From: Microbacteriaceae bacterium PS02068
Lineage (GTDB): Bacteria > Actinomycetota > Actinomycetes > Actinomycetales > Microbacteriaceae
Assembly (NCBI GenBank): GCA_029959325.1
Contig: JASCPF010000014.1
Span: 1 to 58,448 of the forward strand
Direction of reading: 5' to 3'
Length of the DNA stretch: 58,448 nt
The translations under genes were made by a program, and so were the position numbers. Under the pieces are notes generated by a model, which saw nothing but the letters and a program-made list of their open reading frames with translations, was not told where the DNA came from and made no database searches. Positions 16,298 through 27,126 of this stretch are shown here, in pieces. Every line of letters starts with the position of its first letter. Positions within the stretch are counted from its first letter, which is position 1.

Positions 16298-17716
16298 GTG
16301 CGCACCCCCACCACGGAGGCCGACTTCGTCGTCGTCTCCAACCGCCTGCCCGTCGACCGATCGAGCGAGGACGAGCCCTGGCGGCGGTCGCCCGGTGGCC
16401 TCGTCGCGGCTCTCGAGCCGGTGCTGCAGTCCACCGGCGGCGCCTGGGTGGGCTGGCCGGGTCAGCCCGACGTCGAGATCGATCCCTTCGCTGTCGACGG
16501 CATGGACCTCGTGCCTGTCTCGCTCAGCACCGACGACGTCGAGCTCTTCTACGAGGGCTTCTCGAACGACACCATCTGGCCGCTCTACCACGATGTGATC
16601 TCGCCGCCCGCGTACCACCGCGAGTGGTGGGATGCCTACGTGCGCGTGAACGAGCGCTTCGCTTCCGCCGCCGCAGCCGCGGCGGCTCCCGCGGCGACGG
16701 TCTGGGTGCACGACTATCAACTGCAGCTCGTGCCGCGCATGCTGCGAGAACTGCGACCCGACGTCGTCATCGGGTACTTCCACCACATTCCGTTCCCGGC
16801 CTACGGCATCTATTCGCAGCTGCCCTGGCGTAAGCAGGTGCTCGAGGGGCTGCTCGGTGCCGACGTGATCGGCTTCCAGCGCGTCGCCGATGCCGGCAAC
16901 TTCGCGCGCGCCGTGCGCCGCCAGCTCGGGTTCGAGACGAAGGCCGGCTCGATCCGCGTGCCCGTGCCCGACGAGCTCGGCGGCGGCGTCCGCACCGCGA
17001 TCGCGAAGGCGTACCCCATCTCGATCGACACCGCCGCCTACGACGAGATCGCGCGGCGGCCCGAGGTGCAGACGCGCGCGCGAGAGATCCGCGAGGGGCT
17101 CGGCGACCCCGCCGTCGTCCTGTTCGGCGTCGATCGCCTCGACTACACGAAGGGCATCGGGCACCGGCTGAAGGCATATGGCGAGCTGCTCGCCGAGAAC
17201 CGCCTCGACGTCGCGGACGTCACGCTGGTGCAGGTGGCGAGCCCGAGCCGTGAGCGCGTCGCCGCGTACATGCAGCTGCGCGACGAGATCGAGCTGACCG
17301 TCGGGCGCATCAACGGCGACCAGGACACCGTAGGACACACCGCCATCCGCTATCTGCACCAGGCCTACCCGCGAGAAGAGATGGTGGCCCTCTACCTCGC
17401 CGCCGACGTGATGCTCGTCACGGCCCTGCGCGACGGCATGAATCTCGTCGCGAAGGAATATGTCGCGAGCCGCATCGACGGCCGGGGCGTCCTCGTGCTG
17501 AGCGAGTTCACCGGTGCCGCCGACGAGATGCCCCAGGCGATTCGGGTGAACCCGCACGACATCGAAGGCCTGAAGGACGCCATCGTGACCGCGATCGACA
17601 TGCCGCTCGCCGAGCAGCGCCGGCGCATGCGGGCGCTGCGCCGCCGTGTGCGCGACCACGACGTCGCGCACTGGTCGCGCACCTTCCTCGACGATCTGCG
17701 CGGGGTGAGCCGGTGA
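16298..17716 (+). CDS. otsA: alpha,alpha-trehalose-phosphate synthase (UDP- or GDP-glucose forming)
   Basis: The 472-residue GT20 enzyme has VSNRLPVDR at the N-terminus, SPGGLVAALEP, WVHDYQLQLVPRMLRE, HIPFPAYGIYSQLPWR, GVDRLDYTKGIGHRLKAY and DGMNLVAKEYVA with VLVLSEFTGAADEM. It transfers glucose from a nucleotide sugar to glucose-6-phosphate to give trehalose-6-phosphate, a first step in osmo- and stress protection. The start GTG 16298 has GAGAGG upstream. otsB follows with a four-base overlap. Confidence 0.95.
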   Translation: MRTPTTEADFVVVSNRLPVDRSSEDEPWRRSPGGLVAALEPVLQSTGGAWVGWPGQPDVEIDPFAVDGMDLVPVSLSTDDVELFYEGFSNDTIWPLYHDVISPPAYHREWWDAYVRVNERFASAAAAAAAPAATVWVHDYQLQLVPRMLRELRPDVVIGYFHHIPFPAYGIYSQLPWRKQVLEGLLGADVIGFQRVADAGNFARAVRRQLGFETKAGSIRVPVPDELGGGVRTAIAKAYPISIDTAAYDEIARRPEVQTRAREIREGLGDPAVVLFGVDRLDYTKGIGHRLKAYGELLAENRLDVADVTLVQVASPSRERVAAYMQLRDEIELTVGRINGDQDTVGHTAIRYLHQAYPREEMVALYLAADVMLVTALRDGMNLVAKEYVASRIDGRGVLVLSEFTGAADEMPQAIRVNPHDIEGLKDAIVTAIDMPLAEQRRRMRALRRRVRDHDVAHWSRTFLDDLRGVSR

Positions 17717-18510
17717 CGACGAGGGTGACGACCACGGCGGCGCTCGACGGGGCGATCGCCCGACTCGCGCGGACTCCGCGCCTGCTCGTCGCGCTCGATT
17801 TCGACGGCACGCTCTCGCCCCTGGTCGACGAGCCGATGGCTGCCCGGATGCTGCCGGAAGCGCGCGCCGCGATCGACGCCCTCGCCGCCGCGCCGCGAAC
17901 GACGGTCGCGCTGGTGTCGGGCCGCACGGTGCACGATCTGCGGATCATCGCCGAGCATGCCGACGACTCGCCGGTGCTCTTGGCGGGATCGCACGGCGCC
18001 GAAGAATGGCCCGTACGGTCCGTCGAGGAAGACGTGCAGGATGCCGCGTCCAGGACCCGGCTCGCCCTGCTCAGCCCCCGCGTCGCCGCGGTGGTCGCCG
18101 AGACGCCTGGCGCCTGGCTCGAGCCCAAGGAGTTCGGCTTCGCCGTGCACACCCGGCGGGCCGACCCTGGCCGTGTCGCGAGAACCCACGAGACGATCGA
18201 CGAGCTGATGCGCGTCGAGGCGCCCGAGTGGCGCCGCCGCACCGGCCGCGACATCCTCGAGTTCTCGTATCGGCACGACGGCAAGGATGCCGCCGTGGCG
18301 CGGCTGCGCGCGCAGGTGGATGCCACCGCCGTGCTCTTCGCCGGCGACGACGTCACCGACGAAGACGCGCTGCGCACACTGGGCACTGACGACGTCGGCG
18401 TGCGGGTCGGGCCGGGGGAGACCGCGGCCGCGGTTCGTGTCGAAGGCATCCCACAACTCGCCGCGATGCTTGTGCGGCTCGCGCGCGAGCGCGACCTCGT
18501 GCAGGAATAG
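17713..18510 (+). CDS. otsB: trehalose-6-phosphate phosphatase
   Basis: The 265-residue HAD phosphatase has the DFDGT motif with Asp29 and Asp31, VSGRTVHDL, AGSHGAEEW and the acidic motif FAGDDVTDEDAL. It releases phosphate from trehalose-6-phosphate, completing the OtsAB pathway. It starts at GTG 17713 in overlap with otsA. Its stop codon TAG forms the first three bases of the putative ilvD -10 box. Confidence 0.94.
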   Translation: MTTRVTTTAALDGAIARLARTPRLLVALDFDGTLSPLVDEPMAARMLPEARAAIDALAAAPRTTVALVSGRTVHDLRIIAEHADDSPVLLAGSHGAEEWPVRSVEEDVQDAASRTRLALLSPRVAAVVAETPGAWLEPKEFGFAVHTRRADPGRVARTHETIDELMRVEAPEWRRRTGRDILEFSYRHDGKDAAVARLRAQVDATAVLFAGDDVTDEDALRTLGTDDVGVRVGPGETAAAVRVEGIPQLAAMLVRLARERDLVQE

Positions 18511-18513
18511 ACT
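18508..18513 (+). promoter_or_regulatory. -10 box of leaderless ilvD
   Basis: TAGACT, whose TAG is also the otsB stop codon. Six bases (TCGAGA) separate it from ATG 18520, and no Shine-Dalgarno is present. Confidence 0.55.
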
Positions 18514-18519
18514 TCGAGA

Positions 18520-20226
18520 ATGCCTGAGAACGACCCGACCATCGACATCAAGCCCCGCAGCCGCGCCGTCACCGACGGCATCGAGGCGACGACCTCGCGC
18601 GGCATGCTCCGCGCCGTCGGCATGGGCGACGAAGACTGGGACAAGCCCCAGATCGGCATCGCGTCGAGCTGGAACGAGATCACGCCCTGCAACCTGAGCC
18701 TTGATCGCCTCGCGCAGGGCGCCAAAGAGGGCGTGCACGCCGGCGGCGGCTACCCGCTGCAGTTCGGCACGATCTCGGTCTCCGACGGCATCTCGATGGG
18801 CCACGAGGGCATGCACTTCTCGCTGGTCTCGCGCGAGGTCATCGCCGACTCGGTCGAGACCGTCGTCATGGCCGAGCGCCTCGATGGCACCGTGCTGCTC
18901 GCCGGCTGCGACAAGTCGATCCCGGGCATGCTCATGGCATCGGCTCGCCTCGACCTCTCGAGCGTGTTCCTCTACGCCGGGTCCATCGCCCCGGGCTGGG
19001 TCAAGCTGTCGGACGGCACCGAGAAGGACGTCACGATCATCGACTCGTTCGAGGCCGTCGGCGCGTGCCTCGCAGGGAAGATGAGCCAGGAAGACCTCAA
19101 GCGCATCGAGTGCGCGATCGCCCCGGGCGAGGGCGCCTGCGGCGGTATGTACACGGCCAACACCATGGCATCCGTCGCCGAAGCGCTCGGCCTCAGCCTG
19201 CCCGGCTCGGCCGCGCCGCCGTCGGCTGACCGCCGCCGCGACTACTTCGCGCACCGCTCGGGCGAGGCCGTCGTCGAGCTGCTGCGCCAGGGCATCACGA
19301 CGCGCGACATCCTGACGCCGCAGGCGTTCGAGAACGCGATCGCGCTGGCGATGGCGCTCGGCGGTTCGACCAACGTCGTGCTGCACCTGCTGGCGATCGC
19401 CCGTGAGGCCGAGGTCGAGCTGAGCCTCAAGGACTTCAACCGCATCGGCGACAAGGTGCCGCACGTCGCCGACATGAAGCCGTTCGGGAAGTACGTCATG
19501 AACGACGTCGACCGCCACGGTGGCATCCCCGTCATCATGAAGGCGATGCTCGACGAGGGCCTGCTGCACGGCGACGCGCTGACGGTCACGGGAAAGACGC
19601 TCGCCGAGAACCTCGAGGCGCTGAACCCCGACCCGGTCGATGGCACCGTCATCCACTCGTTCGACAACCCGATCCACGCGACCGGCGGGATCACGATCCT
19701 GCACGGTTCGATGGCGCCCGACGGTGCCGTCGTGAAGTCGGCCGGGTTCGATTCCGACGTCTTCGAGGGCCCGGCCCGGGTGTTCGAGCGCGAGCGCGCC
19801 GCGATGGACGCACTCGAGGCGGGTGAGATCGCCGCCGGTGACGTCGTCGTGATCCGCTACGAGGGTCCCAAGGGCGGCCCCGGCATGCGCGAGATGCTCG
19901 CCGTGACGGCCGCCATCAAGGGCGCCGGGCTCGGAAAAGATGTACTACTCTTGACAGACGGCAGATTCTCAGGCGGCACAACCGGCCTGTGCATCGGCCA
20001 CATAGCACCCGAAGCGGTGGACGCAGGTCCTATCGCCTTCGTGCGCGATGGTGATCTGATACGGGTCGATATCGCAGCTCGCTCTCTCGACCTACTCGTC
20101 GACGAGTCCGAGCTCGCCTCCCGCCGCGACGGCTGGGAGCCGCTTCCCCCGCGCTATACCCGTGGCGTTCTGGCCAAGTACTCGAAGCTCGTGCACTCTG
20201 CGGCAGAGGGCGCGATCACGGGCTAG
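18520..20226 (+). CDS. ilvD: dihydroxy-acid dehydratase
   Basis: The 568-residue enzyme dehydrates 2,3-dihydroxy acids to 2-keto acids in valine, isoleucine and pantothenate synthesis. Visible marks are [10 protein letters not shown], the cluster-ligand Cys in [12 protein letters not shown] and [14 protein letters not shown], and the conserved [14 protein letters not shown] near residue 480. The length is normal. From about 19933 to 20094 the codons change abruptly (AGA, ATA, CTA, GTA, AAA, TCA, GGT, CCT, TCT), unlike the rest of the gene and its neighbours, although the protein motif stays canonical. The gene is probably leaderless. Confidence 0.95.
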   Translation: MPENDPTIDIKPRSRAVTDGIEATTSRGMLRAVGMGDEDWDKPQIGIASSWNEITPCNLSLDRLAQGAKEGVHAGGGYPLQFGTISVSDGISMGHEGMHFSLVSREVIADSVETVVMAERLDGTVLLAGCDKSIPGMLMASARLDLSSVFLYAGSIAPGWVKLSDGTEKDVTIIDSFEAVGACLAGKMSQEDLKRIECAIAPGEGACGGMYTANTMASVAEALGLSLPGSAAPPSADRRRDYFAHRSGEAVVELLRQGITTRDILTPQAFENAIALAMALGGSTNVVLHLLAIAREAEVELSLKDFNRIGDKVPHVADMKPFGKYVMNDVDRHGGIPVIMKAMLDEGLLHGDALTVTGKTLAENLEALNPDPVDGTVIHSFDNPIHATGGITILHGSMAPDGAVVKSAGFDSDVFEGPARVFERERAAMDALEAGEIAAGDVVVIRYEGPKGGPGMREMLAVTAAIKGAGLGKDVLLLTDGRFSGGTTGLCIGHIAPEAVDAGPIAFVRDGDLIRVDIAARSLDLLVDESELASRRDGWEPLPPRYTRGVLAKYSKLVHSAAEGAITG

Positions 20227-20265
20227 GCCCTTCTTCCACACTCGATCACCCGAGGTCCACAACAC

Positions 20266-22068
20266 ATGTCACTCGACACCGCCGCGGCCGTTCCGCGGCC
20301 GCCCGCCCGTGGCGCCTCCGCACCGGTTCTGACCGGCGCGGCGGCCGTCGTCCGTTCGCTCGAACTGCTGGGGGTGACCGACGTGTTCGGTCTGCCCGGC
20401 GGCGCGATCCTGCCCGTCTACGACCCGCTCATGGACTCGACCGAGCTTCGTCACATCCTCGTGCGCCACGAGCAGGGTGCCGGGCACGCCGCCGAGGGCT
20501 ACGCCTCGGCATCCGGCAAGATCGGCGTCGCGATCGCGACCTCGGGCCCCGGCGCGACCAACCTCGTGACGGCCATCGCCGACGCGTACATGGACTCGGT
20601 GCCGATGGTCGCCATCACCGGCCAGGTCTTCTCGACGCTGATGGGCACGGATGCCTTCCAAGAGGCCGACATCGTCGGCATCACCATGCCGGTGACGAAG
20701 CACTCGTTCCTCGTGAAGGATGCCGCCGAGATCCCCGGCGCGATCGCCGCGGCCTTCGAGATCGCGGGCACCGGGCGACCCGGCCCCGTGCTCGTCGACA
20801 TCACGAAGGATGCGCAGCAGGCCGAGGTGCCCTTCGTCTGGCCGCCCCGCTATGACCTGCCCGGCTACCGCCCCGTCACGAAGGCGCACGGCAAGCAGAT
20901 CCAGGCCGCCGCGCAGCTGCTGGCGAACGCGAAGAAGCCCGTGCTGTACGTCGGCGGCGGTGTCATCCGCGCCGGCGCGTCGGCCGAGCTGCTGACGCTC
21001 GCCGAGACGACCGGCGCGCCCGTCGTCACGACCCTGATGGCGCGCGGGGCGTTCCCCGACTCGCACCCGCAGCACCTCGGCATGCCCGGCATGCACGGCA
21101 CGGTGCCCGCGGTGCTCGCTCTGCAGGAAGCCGACCTGCTGGTCGCACTCGGCGCGCGGTTCGATGACCGCGTCACGGGCAAGGCCGCGCTGTTCGCCCC
21201 GAATGCGCAGGTCGTGCACGTCGACATCGACCCGGCCGAGATCTCGAAGATCCGCACCGCCGACGTGCCGATCGTGGGCGACCTGCTCGACGTGCTCGTC
21301 GATCTCGATGCCGCCTACCGCGGCGCCGCCGAAGACGTGACCCCCGACATCAGCGAGTGGTGGTCGTACCTCGACGGCCTGCGCGACGAGTTCCCGCTCG
21401 GCTATACCCAGCCGAGCGACGGTCTCATGTCGCCGCAGTACGTCATCTCACGCATCGGCGAGCTGACCGGGCCCGAGGGCATCTATGCCGCGGGCGTCGG
21501 CCAGCACCAGATGTGGGCGGCGCAGTTCATCAAGTACGAGCGCCCGAACTCGTGGCTGAACTCGGGCGGCGCCGGCACCATGGGCTACTCGGTGCCCGCA
21601 GCGATGGGCGCCAAGGTCGCCGAGCCCGACCGGCAGGTGTGGGCCATCGACGGCGACGGATGCTTCCAGATGACCAACCAGGAGCTCGCGACCTGCGTCA
21701 TCAACAACATCCCGATCAAGGTCGCGATCATCAACAACTCATCGCTCGGCATGGTGCGCCAGTGGCAGACGCTGTTCTATGACGGCCGCCACTCGAACAC
21801 CGACCTCAACACGGGCCACGGCACAATCCGCATCCCCGACTTCGTGAAGCTCGCCGAGGCCTACGGATGCCTCGCCATCCGCGTCGAGAAGGAAGAGGAC
21901 GTGGATGCCGCGATCCAGACAGCCCTCGCGACGAACGACCGGCCCGTCGTGATCGACTTCGTCGTCTCCGCCGACGCCATGGTGTGGCCGATGGTGCCGC
22001 AGGGCGTCAGCAACAGCTACGTCCAATACGCCCGCGACCACGCGCCGAGCTTCGACCAGGAGGACTGA
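20266..22068 (+). CDS. ilvB: acetolactate synthase large subunit
   Basis: The 600-residue ThDP enzyme has the activating Glu in [26 protein letters not shown], an FAD-binding middle domain, and the ThDP motif in [15 protein letters not shown] continuing to [12 protein letters not shown]. It condenses pyruvate to acetolactate, or with 2-ketobutyrate to acetohydroxybutyrate. Start ATG 20266 has a modest GAGGT upstream. Only 39 bases separate it from ilvD, too few for the leader-peptide attenuator often found upstream of ilvB. Confidence 0.96.
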   Translation: MSLDTAAAVPRPPARGASAPVLTGAAAVVRSLELLGVTDVFGLPGGAILPVYDPLMDSTELRHILVRHEQGAGHAAEGYASASGKIGVAIATSGPGATNLVTAIADAYMDSVPMVAITGQVFSTLMGTDAFQEADIVGITMPVTKHSFLVKDAAEIPGAIAAAFEIAGTGRPGPVLVDITKDAQQAEVPFVWPPRYDLPGYRPVTKAHGKQIQAAAQLLANAKKPVLYVGGGVIRAGASAELLTLAETTGAPVVTTLMARGAFPDSHPQHLGMPGMHGTVPAVLALQEADLLVALGARFDDRVTGKAALFAPNAQVVHVDIDPAEISKIRTADVPIVGDLLDVLVDLDAAYRGAAEDVTPDISEWWSYLDGLRDEFPLGYTQPSDGLMSPQYVISRIGELTGPEGIYAAGVGQHQMWAAQFIKYERPNSWLNSGGAGTMGYSVPAAMGAKVAEPDRQVWAIDGDGCFQMTNQELATCVINNIPIKVAIINNSSLGMVRQWQTLFYDGRHSNTDLNTGHGTIRIPDFVKLAEAYGCLAIRVEKEEDVDAAIQTALATNDRPVVIDFVVSADAMVWPMVPQGVSNSYVQYARDHAPSFDQED

Positions 22069-22070
22069 GC

Positions 22071-22580
22071 ATGAGCAAGCACGTTCTGAGCCTCCTCGTC
22101 GAGGACAAGCCGGGCCTCCTGACCCGCGTCGCAGGGCTCTTCGCCCGTCGCGGATTCAACATCGAGTCGCTCGCCGTGGGCGTCACCGAGATTCCGGGTC
22201 TGTCCCGCATCACGGTCGTCGTCGACGTGGAAGGCCTGCCCCTCGAGCAGGTGACCAAGCAGCTGAACAAGCTGGTCAACGTCATCAAGATCGTGGAACT
22301 CGAGCCCGCGGCATCCGTCCAGCGCGAGCACATGCTCATCAAGGTGCGCACCGACAATCAGTCGCGCTCGAACGTGATCGAGGTCGTGAATCTGTTCCGC
22401 GCCTCGATCGTCGACTACGCCCCCGATGCCGTCGTCGTCGAGGTGACGGGCGATCGCGCCAAGGTCGACGCCCTGCTGCGCGCTCTCGAGCCGTTCGGCA
22501 TCAAAGAGCTCGCGCAGTCCGGCATGGTCGCCATCGGCCGCGGCGGCAAATCCATCACCGAGCGCGTCCTCCGCGGCTGA
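22071..22580 (+). CDS. ilvN: acetolactate synthase small (regulatory) subunit
   Basis: The 169-residue protein begins with an ACT domain (LSLLVEDKPGLLTRVAGLFA, RRGFNIESLAVG) and continues with the ilvN C-terminal domain (REHMLIKVRTD, GIKELAQSGMVAIGRG). It activates the large subunit and confers valine feedback inhibition. It begins two bases after ilvB with AGGAGG in the ilvB tail as ribosome site. Confidence 0.95.
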   Translation: MSKHVLSLLVEDKPGLLTRVAGLFARRGFNIESLAVGVTEIPGLSRITVVVDVEGLPLEQVTKQLNKLVNVIKIVELEPAASVQREHMLIKVRTDNQSRSNVIEVVNLFRASIVDYAPDAVVVEVTGDRAKVDALLRALEPFGIKELAQSGMVAIGRGGKSITERVLRG

Positions 22581-23702
<1,122 letters not shown>

Positions 23703-23740
23703 TCTCTCACCCCCTAGGCTCCGACACACCCGTCGGTAAC

Positions 23741-23790
23741 GGCTTGCAACAAGCCAGGAGGCCCGACCCCTTACCCGGGGGTCGGGCCTT
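23741..23790 (+). terminator. two tandem hairpins ending the ilv operon
   Basis: GGCTTG-CAA-CAAGCC (23741-23755) is followed by a 12-bp stem AGGCCCGACCCC (23759-23770 with 23778-23789) and a short T-rich tail. Confidence 0.8.
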
Positions 23791-23799
23791 CGCCTTTGC

Positions 23800-23805
23800 T
23801 AGCGT
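23800..23805 (+). promoter_or_regulatory. -10 box of leaderless cutC
   Basis: TAGCGT, six bases before ATG 23812; no Shine-Dalgarno. Confidence 0.5.
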
Positions 23806-23811
23806 GTGGGC

Positions 23812-24546
23812 ATGTCCGTCACGCTCGAGATCGCCGTCCAAGATGTCGCGGGTGCCCGCGCCGCCGTCGAGGCGGGCGCGGATCGCCTGGAGCTGTGTCA
23901 GGCGCTGGGTGTCGGTGGACTCACGCCGTCGATCGCCTTGATCGAAGGGGCCGTGGCAGCGGTGGGCGGCGGGCTCGTCAACGTGCTCGTCCGCCCGCGC
24001 GGCGGCGGATTCGTCTACGACGATGACGAGGTCGCGCTCGTGACTGCGGACATCGCGGCCGCTGTGCGCGCGGGCGCCGGGGGAGTCGTGGTCGGGGCGC
24101 TGACGGCGTTCGGCGACGCAGACGTCGACGCGCTGCGGCGCTGGCGGGATGCCGCGGGCGAGGCATCCCTCGTCTTCCACCGTGCGATCGACGCCGCACC
24201 CGACCCGCTGGCCGTGTTGGCGCAGCTGCGCGAGGCCCGCGTCGATCGGGTGCTGACGTCGGGTGGCGCGACTCGCAGCATCGACGGGCTGCCCGCGCTC
24301 GCGCGGTTCGTACGCGAGCGCGGCGACGTCGAGATCATGGCGGGCGGGGGCGTCGGCACGGGCGACATCGCCGCCATCGTCGGGGTCGGCGTGCAGGCCG
24401 TGCACCTCTCGGCCCGGGGTCAGGCCGGGCTCGATTCGCCGTCGGGGCCGGGCGGTGGGACTTCCGGTCACGACGTCACCGACGTCGATCTCGTGCGCGC
24501 CGCCGTCGCAGCGGTGCGAGGCGCCCGAGGTACGCTGACAGCGTGA
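23812..24546 (+). CDS. cutC: CutC family protein
   Basis: The 244-residue TIM-barrel protein has EIAVQDVAGARAAVEAGADR with LELCQALGVGGLTPS at the N-terminus, VLVRPRGGGFVYDDDE, VVGALTAFGDADVDAL, FHRAIDAAPDPL, VLTSGGATRSIDGL and IMAGGGVGTGDI, all in the order of CutC. The family was named for copper homeostasis in E. coli, but its biochemical activity is not settled. It starts a three-gene operon with two small membrane proteins. I chose ATG 23812; the GTG at 23806 falls in the -10 to start spacer. Confidence 0.87.
   Translation: MSVTLEIAVQDVAGARAAVEAGADRLELCQALGVGGLTPSIALIEGAVAAVGGGLVNVLVRPRGGGFVYDDDEVALVTADIAAAVRAGAGGVVVGALTAFGDADVDALRRWRDAAGEASLVFHRAIDAAPDPLAVLAQLREARVDRVLTSGGATRSIDGLPALARFVRERGDVEIMAGGGVGTGDIAAIVGVGVQAVHLSARGQAGLDSPSGPGGGTSGHDVTDVDLVRAAVAAVRGARGTLTA
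24531..24536 (+). promoter_or_regulatory. possible internal -10 box before gene 24543
   Basis: TACGCT, six bases before GTG 24543, inside the 3' end of cutC. It may give a separate leaderless transcript of the two membrane-protein genes. Confidence 0.4.
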
Positions 24547-25055
24547 GCACCGGACGCGACGACGACGCCCTCAGCTGGGATGGCGACGACGACCCGACGC
24601 TGGTGGCGCCGCGTCGCGAGCGGAGAGCTGAAGCAAGCGCCCCGCGCGATGCTGAGCCCGTCGCACTGCCGGAGGGCTTCGCCGCCGTCGGTCGGGGGAG
24701 CGCCGAGGTCGGTCGCATCGAAGCGGACGGCTCGGTCGTCATGCCGGGCGACCCTGCGCCGATGTCGTCGGCAGTGCTCGTCACCCTCGGAATCATCGCC
24801 GGAGTGTTCCTGCTCTTCACCGTCGGCTGGATCGTCGGCGGCTCGCGTCTGCAGGGCACGGCCGACTTCCTGGTGAGCGCGGTCGGCTACCGCTTCGCGT
24901 TCTGGCTCGCGGTCGCCGCCCCCGCGCTGTGGTTTCTCACCGTCTACCTCCTGACGCGGACGGCGAAGTCGTGGGTGCGCGTCGTGTGGCTCGTCGCGGG
25001 CCTTGCTCTGCTCGTGCCGTGGCCGTTCATCATGGTCGGGGCGGTGGGGCAATGA
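24543..25055 (+). CDS. membrane protein of unknown function (3 TM)
   Basis: The 170-residue product has an acidic and then basic hydrophilic N-terminal half (about residues 1-75) followed by three hydrophobic segments (about 77-98, 110-133, 142-165). It starts at GTG 24543 within the end of cutC and overlaps the next membrane-protein gene by four bases. I do not recognise a family. The two small proteins may act together at the membrane. Confidence 0.7.
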   Translation: MSTGRDDDALSWDGDDDPTLVAPRRERRAEASAPRDAEPVALPEGFAAVGRGSAEVGRIEADGSVVMPGDPAPMSSAVLVTLGIIAGVFLLFTVGWIVGGSRLQGTADFLVSAVGYRFAFWLAVAAPALWFLTVYLLTRTAKSWVRVVWLVAGLALLVPWPFIMVGAVGQ

Positions 25056-25396
25056 GCGAGGTGGCCGCGGTGCGAAAGCGCACATCGCCGACCGGGGTCG
25101 TCGTCGCGATCGCGGTGTTCTTCGGGCTGTTCTACGCCTATGCGGTGTGGAACGCCGTCGACTTCCTCGTCGCGCAGGCCCAGGGGCCGCTCGGGCTCAA
25201 CGGCTATGGGTGGACCGTCCTGCTGCTCGCGGTCATCTTCCCGCTCATCGCCTTCGGTGCCGCTTTCGCGCTCGGCTGGCGGCGGACGTGGTGGGAGTTC
25301 GCACTCGTGCTGCTCACCGGCCTCGCGGTCGTCGCGGTGTTCTGGCTGAACATCATCGCCTACAGCGTGACCAACGGCGCCTCGATGATCGGCTGA
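25052..25396 (+). CDS. small membrane protein of unknown function (3 TM)
   Basis: The 114-residue protein has three hydrophobic segments (about residues 14-38, 52-72, 81-103) and a loop GWRRTWW between the last two. It begins at ATG 25052, overlapping the previous stop. The pairing with the 24543 gene and the same topology suggest a membrane complex. No family recognised. Confidence 0.72.
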   Translation: MSEVAAVRKRTSPTGVVVAIAVFFGLFYAYAVWNAVDFLVAQAQGPLGLNGYGWTVLLLAVIFPLIAFGAAFALGWRRTWWEFALVLLTGLAVVAVFWLNIIAYSVTNGASMIG

Positions 25397-25449
25397 CACC
25401 GGCGTTTTCCCCGGCCGTCACACGGTCGGGTCACGACCGGGGTGGCCGG

Positions 25450-25455
25450 TAGGCT
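25450..25455 (+). promoter_or_regulatory. -10 box of serA
   Basis: TAGGCT about 48 bases before GTG 25498, predicting a leader of about 35 nt with AAAGG as ribosome site. Confidence 0.45.
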
Positions 25456-25497
25456 GGCATCCTCCCACTCTCCGCTCCTGCGCAAAGGTTCATCGCT

Positions 25498-27102
25498 GTG
25501 TCCAAGCCCGTCGTCCTCATCGCCGAAGAACTCTCTCCCGCCACGATCGACGCCCTCGGGCCCGACTTCGAGATCCGTCAGGTCGACGGCGCAGACCGCG
25601 CCGCGCTGCTCCCGGCGATCGCCGACGTCGATGCGATCCTCATCCGCTCGGCGACGAAGGTGGATGCCGAGGCCATCGCCGCGGCATCGCGCCTGAAGGT
25701 CGTCGCGCGTGCCGGCGTGGGCCTCGACAACGTCGACATCAAGGCCGCCACGGCGGCCGGCGTGATGGTCGTCAACGCCCCGACCTCGAACATCATCTCG
25801 GCCGCCGAGCTCACGGTCGGGCACATCCTGAGCCTGGCGCGGCACATCCCCGCGGCGCACGCGTCGCTCGCCGCCGGCGCCTGGAAGCGCAGCTCGTTCA
25901 CCGGCACCGAGCTGTTCGAGAAGACCGTCGGCATCATCGGCCTCGGCCGCATCGGTGCCCTCATCGCCGCGCGCCTGCAGGGCTTCGGCGTCACGGTCGT
26001 CGCGTACGACCCCTACGTCACGCCCGCCCGTGCGCAGCAGCTCGGCGTGACGCTGCTGAGCCTCGACGAACTGCTGGCGCAGAGCGACTTCGTCACGATC
26101 CACATGCCGAAGACGCCCGAGACGACCGGCATGATCGGCGCCGCGCAGTTCGCCCTCATGAAGCCGACCGCCTACGTCGTCAACGTCGCACGCGGCGGTC
26201 TGATCGACGAGGCCGCGCTCTACACCGCGCTCACGACCGGCGAGATCGCCGGTGCCGGACTCGACGTCTTCACGTCGGAGCCGCCGAAGGAAGACGGCAC
26301 GGCGTTCCCGCTGCTGTCGCTGCCGAACGTCGTCGTGACGCCGCACCTCGGGGCATCCACCGACGAGGCGCAGGAGAAGGCCGGCATCTCGGTCGCGCGC
26401 TCAGTCAAGCTCGCCCTCGAGGGCGACCTGGTTCCGGATGCCGTGAACGTCGCCGGCGGCGTCATCGACCCGTTCGTCCGCCCCGGCATCGCCCTGGTCG
26501 AGAAGCTCGGTCAGGTCTTCGCGGGCCTCGCGACCAGCGCGCTCACGAGCCTCGACATCGAGGTGCGCGGTGAGCTCGCCGCCTACGACGTGAGCGTCTA
26601 CCGTCTCGCGGCGCTCAAGGGCATCTTCACGAAGATCGTCAGCGAGAACGTCTCGTACGTCAACGCGCCGCTGTTCGCCGAGCAGCGCGGCATCGAGACG
26701 CGGCTCATCGTCGAGGCCGACAGCCCGCTGTACCGCAACATCACGATCCTGCGCGGCACGCTGTCGGACGGTTCGGTCCTCGAAGTGGCCGGAACCCTCG
26801 CCGGAACGCGGATGGTCCCGAAGATCGTGGGCATCAACGGCTACGAGATCGAGGTTCCGATCGCGCAGCACCACGTGGTGATGCGCTACGCCGACCGGCC
26901 GGGAATCGTCGCGATCTACGGGCAGAAGCTCGGCGAGGCCGGCATCAACATCGAGGGCCTCTTCGTGGCGCACCCCGACGCGAGCGGGCGGGCCCTGTCG
27001 GTGCTCACCGTCACCTCGCCGGTGCCCGACGCGATCCTCGCCGAGATGCGCGACGCCGTCGGCGCCGACCTGTTCCGGCAGATCGAGATCTCCGAGGCCT
27101 GA
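25498..27102 (+). CDS. serA: D-3-phosphoglycerate dehydrogenase
   Basis: The 534-residue long-form enzyme has RSATKVDAEAI, ARAGVGLDNVDIKAATAAG, the Rossmann motif GLGRIGALIA, NVARGGLIDEAAL and TPHLGASTDEAQEKAG with the catalytic His. An intervening allosteric domain and a C-terminal ACT domain (IVAIYGQKLGEAGINIEGLF) follow. It oxidises 3-phosphoglycerate in serine synthesis, and the ACT domain should give serine feedback. It starts at GTG 25498. The gene is monocistronic, ended by a perfect hairpin at 27127-27155. Confidence 0.95.
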   Translation: MSKPVVLIAEELSPATIDALGPDFEIRQVDGADRAALLPAIADVDAILIRSATKVDAEAIAAASRLKVVARAGVGLDNVDIKAATAAGVMVVNAPTSNIISAAELTVGHILSLARHIPAAHASLAAGAWKRSSFTGTELFEKTVGIIGLGRIGALIAARLQGFGVTVVAYDPYVTPARAQQLGVTLLSLDELLAQSDFVTIHMPKTPETTGMIGAAQFALMKPTAYVVNVARGGLIDEAALYTALTTGEIAGAGLDVFTSEPPKEDGTAFPLLSLPNVVVTPHLGASTDEAQEKAGISVARSVKLALEGDLVPDAVNVAGGVIDPFVRPGIALVEKLGQVFAGLATSALTSLDIEVRGELAAYDVSVYRLAALKGIFTKIVSENVSYVNAPLFAEQRGIETRLIVEADSPLYRNITILRGTLSDGSVLEVAGTLAGTRMVPKIVGINGYEIEVPIAQHHVVMRYADRPGIVAIYGQKLGEAGINIEGLFVAHPDASGRALSVLTVTSPVPDAILAEMRDAVGADLFRQIEISEA

Positions 27103-27126
27103 GCCGCCGAACCGCGCCCTGCGCGC

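Noticed and set aside
17392..19704. 770-residue minus-strand frame opposite otsA, otsB and ilvD
   Set aside because: Typical antisense frame of G+C-rich DNA; no recognisable domain, and three conserved enzymes lie on the other strand.
20227..20265. Leader-peptide attenuator before ilvB
   Set aside because: Only 39 bases separate ilvD and ilvB, with no run of Val/Leu/Ile codons and no terminator hairpin.
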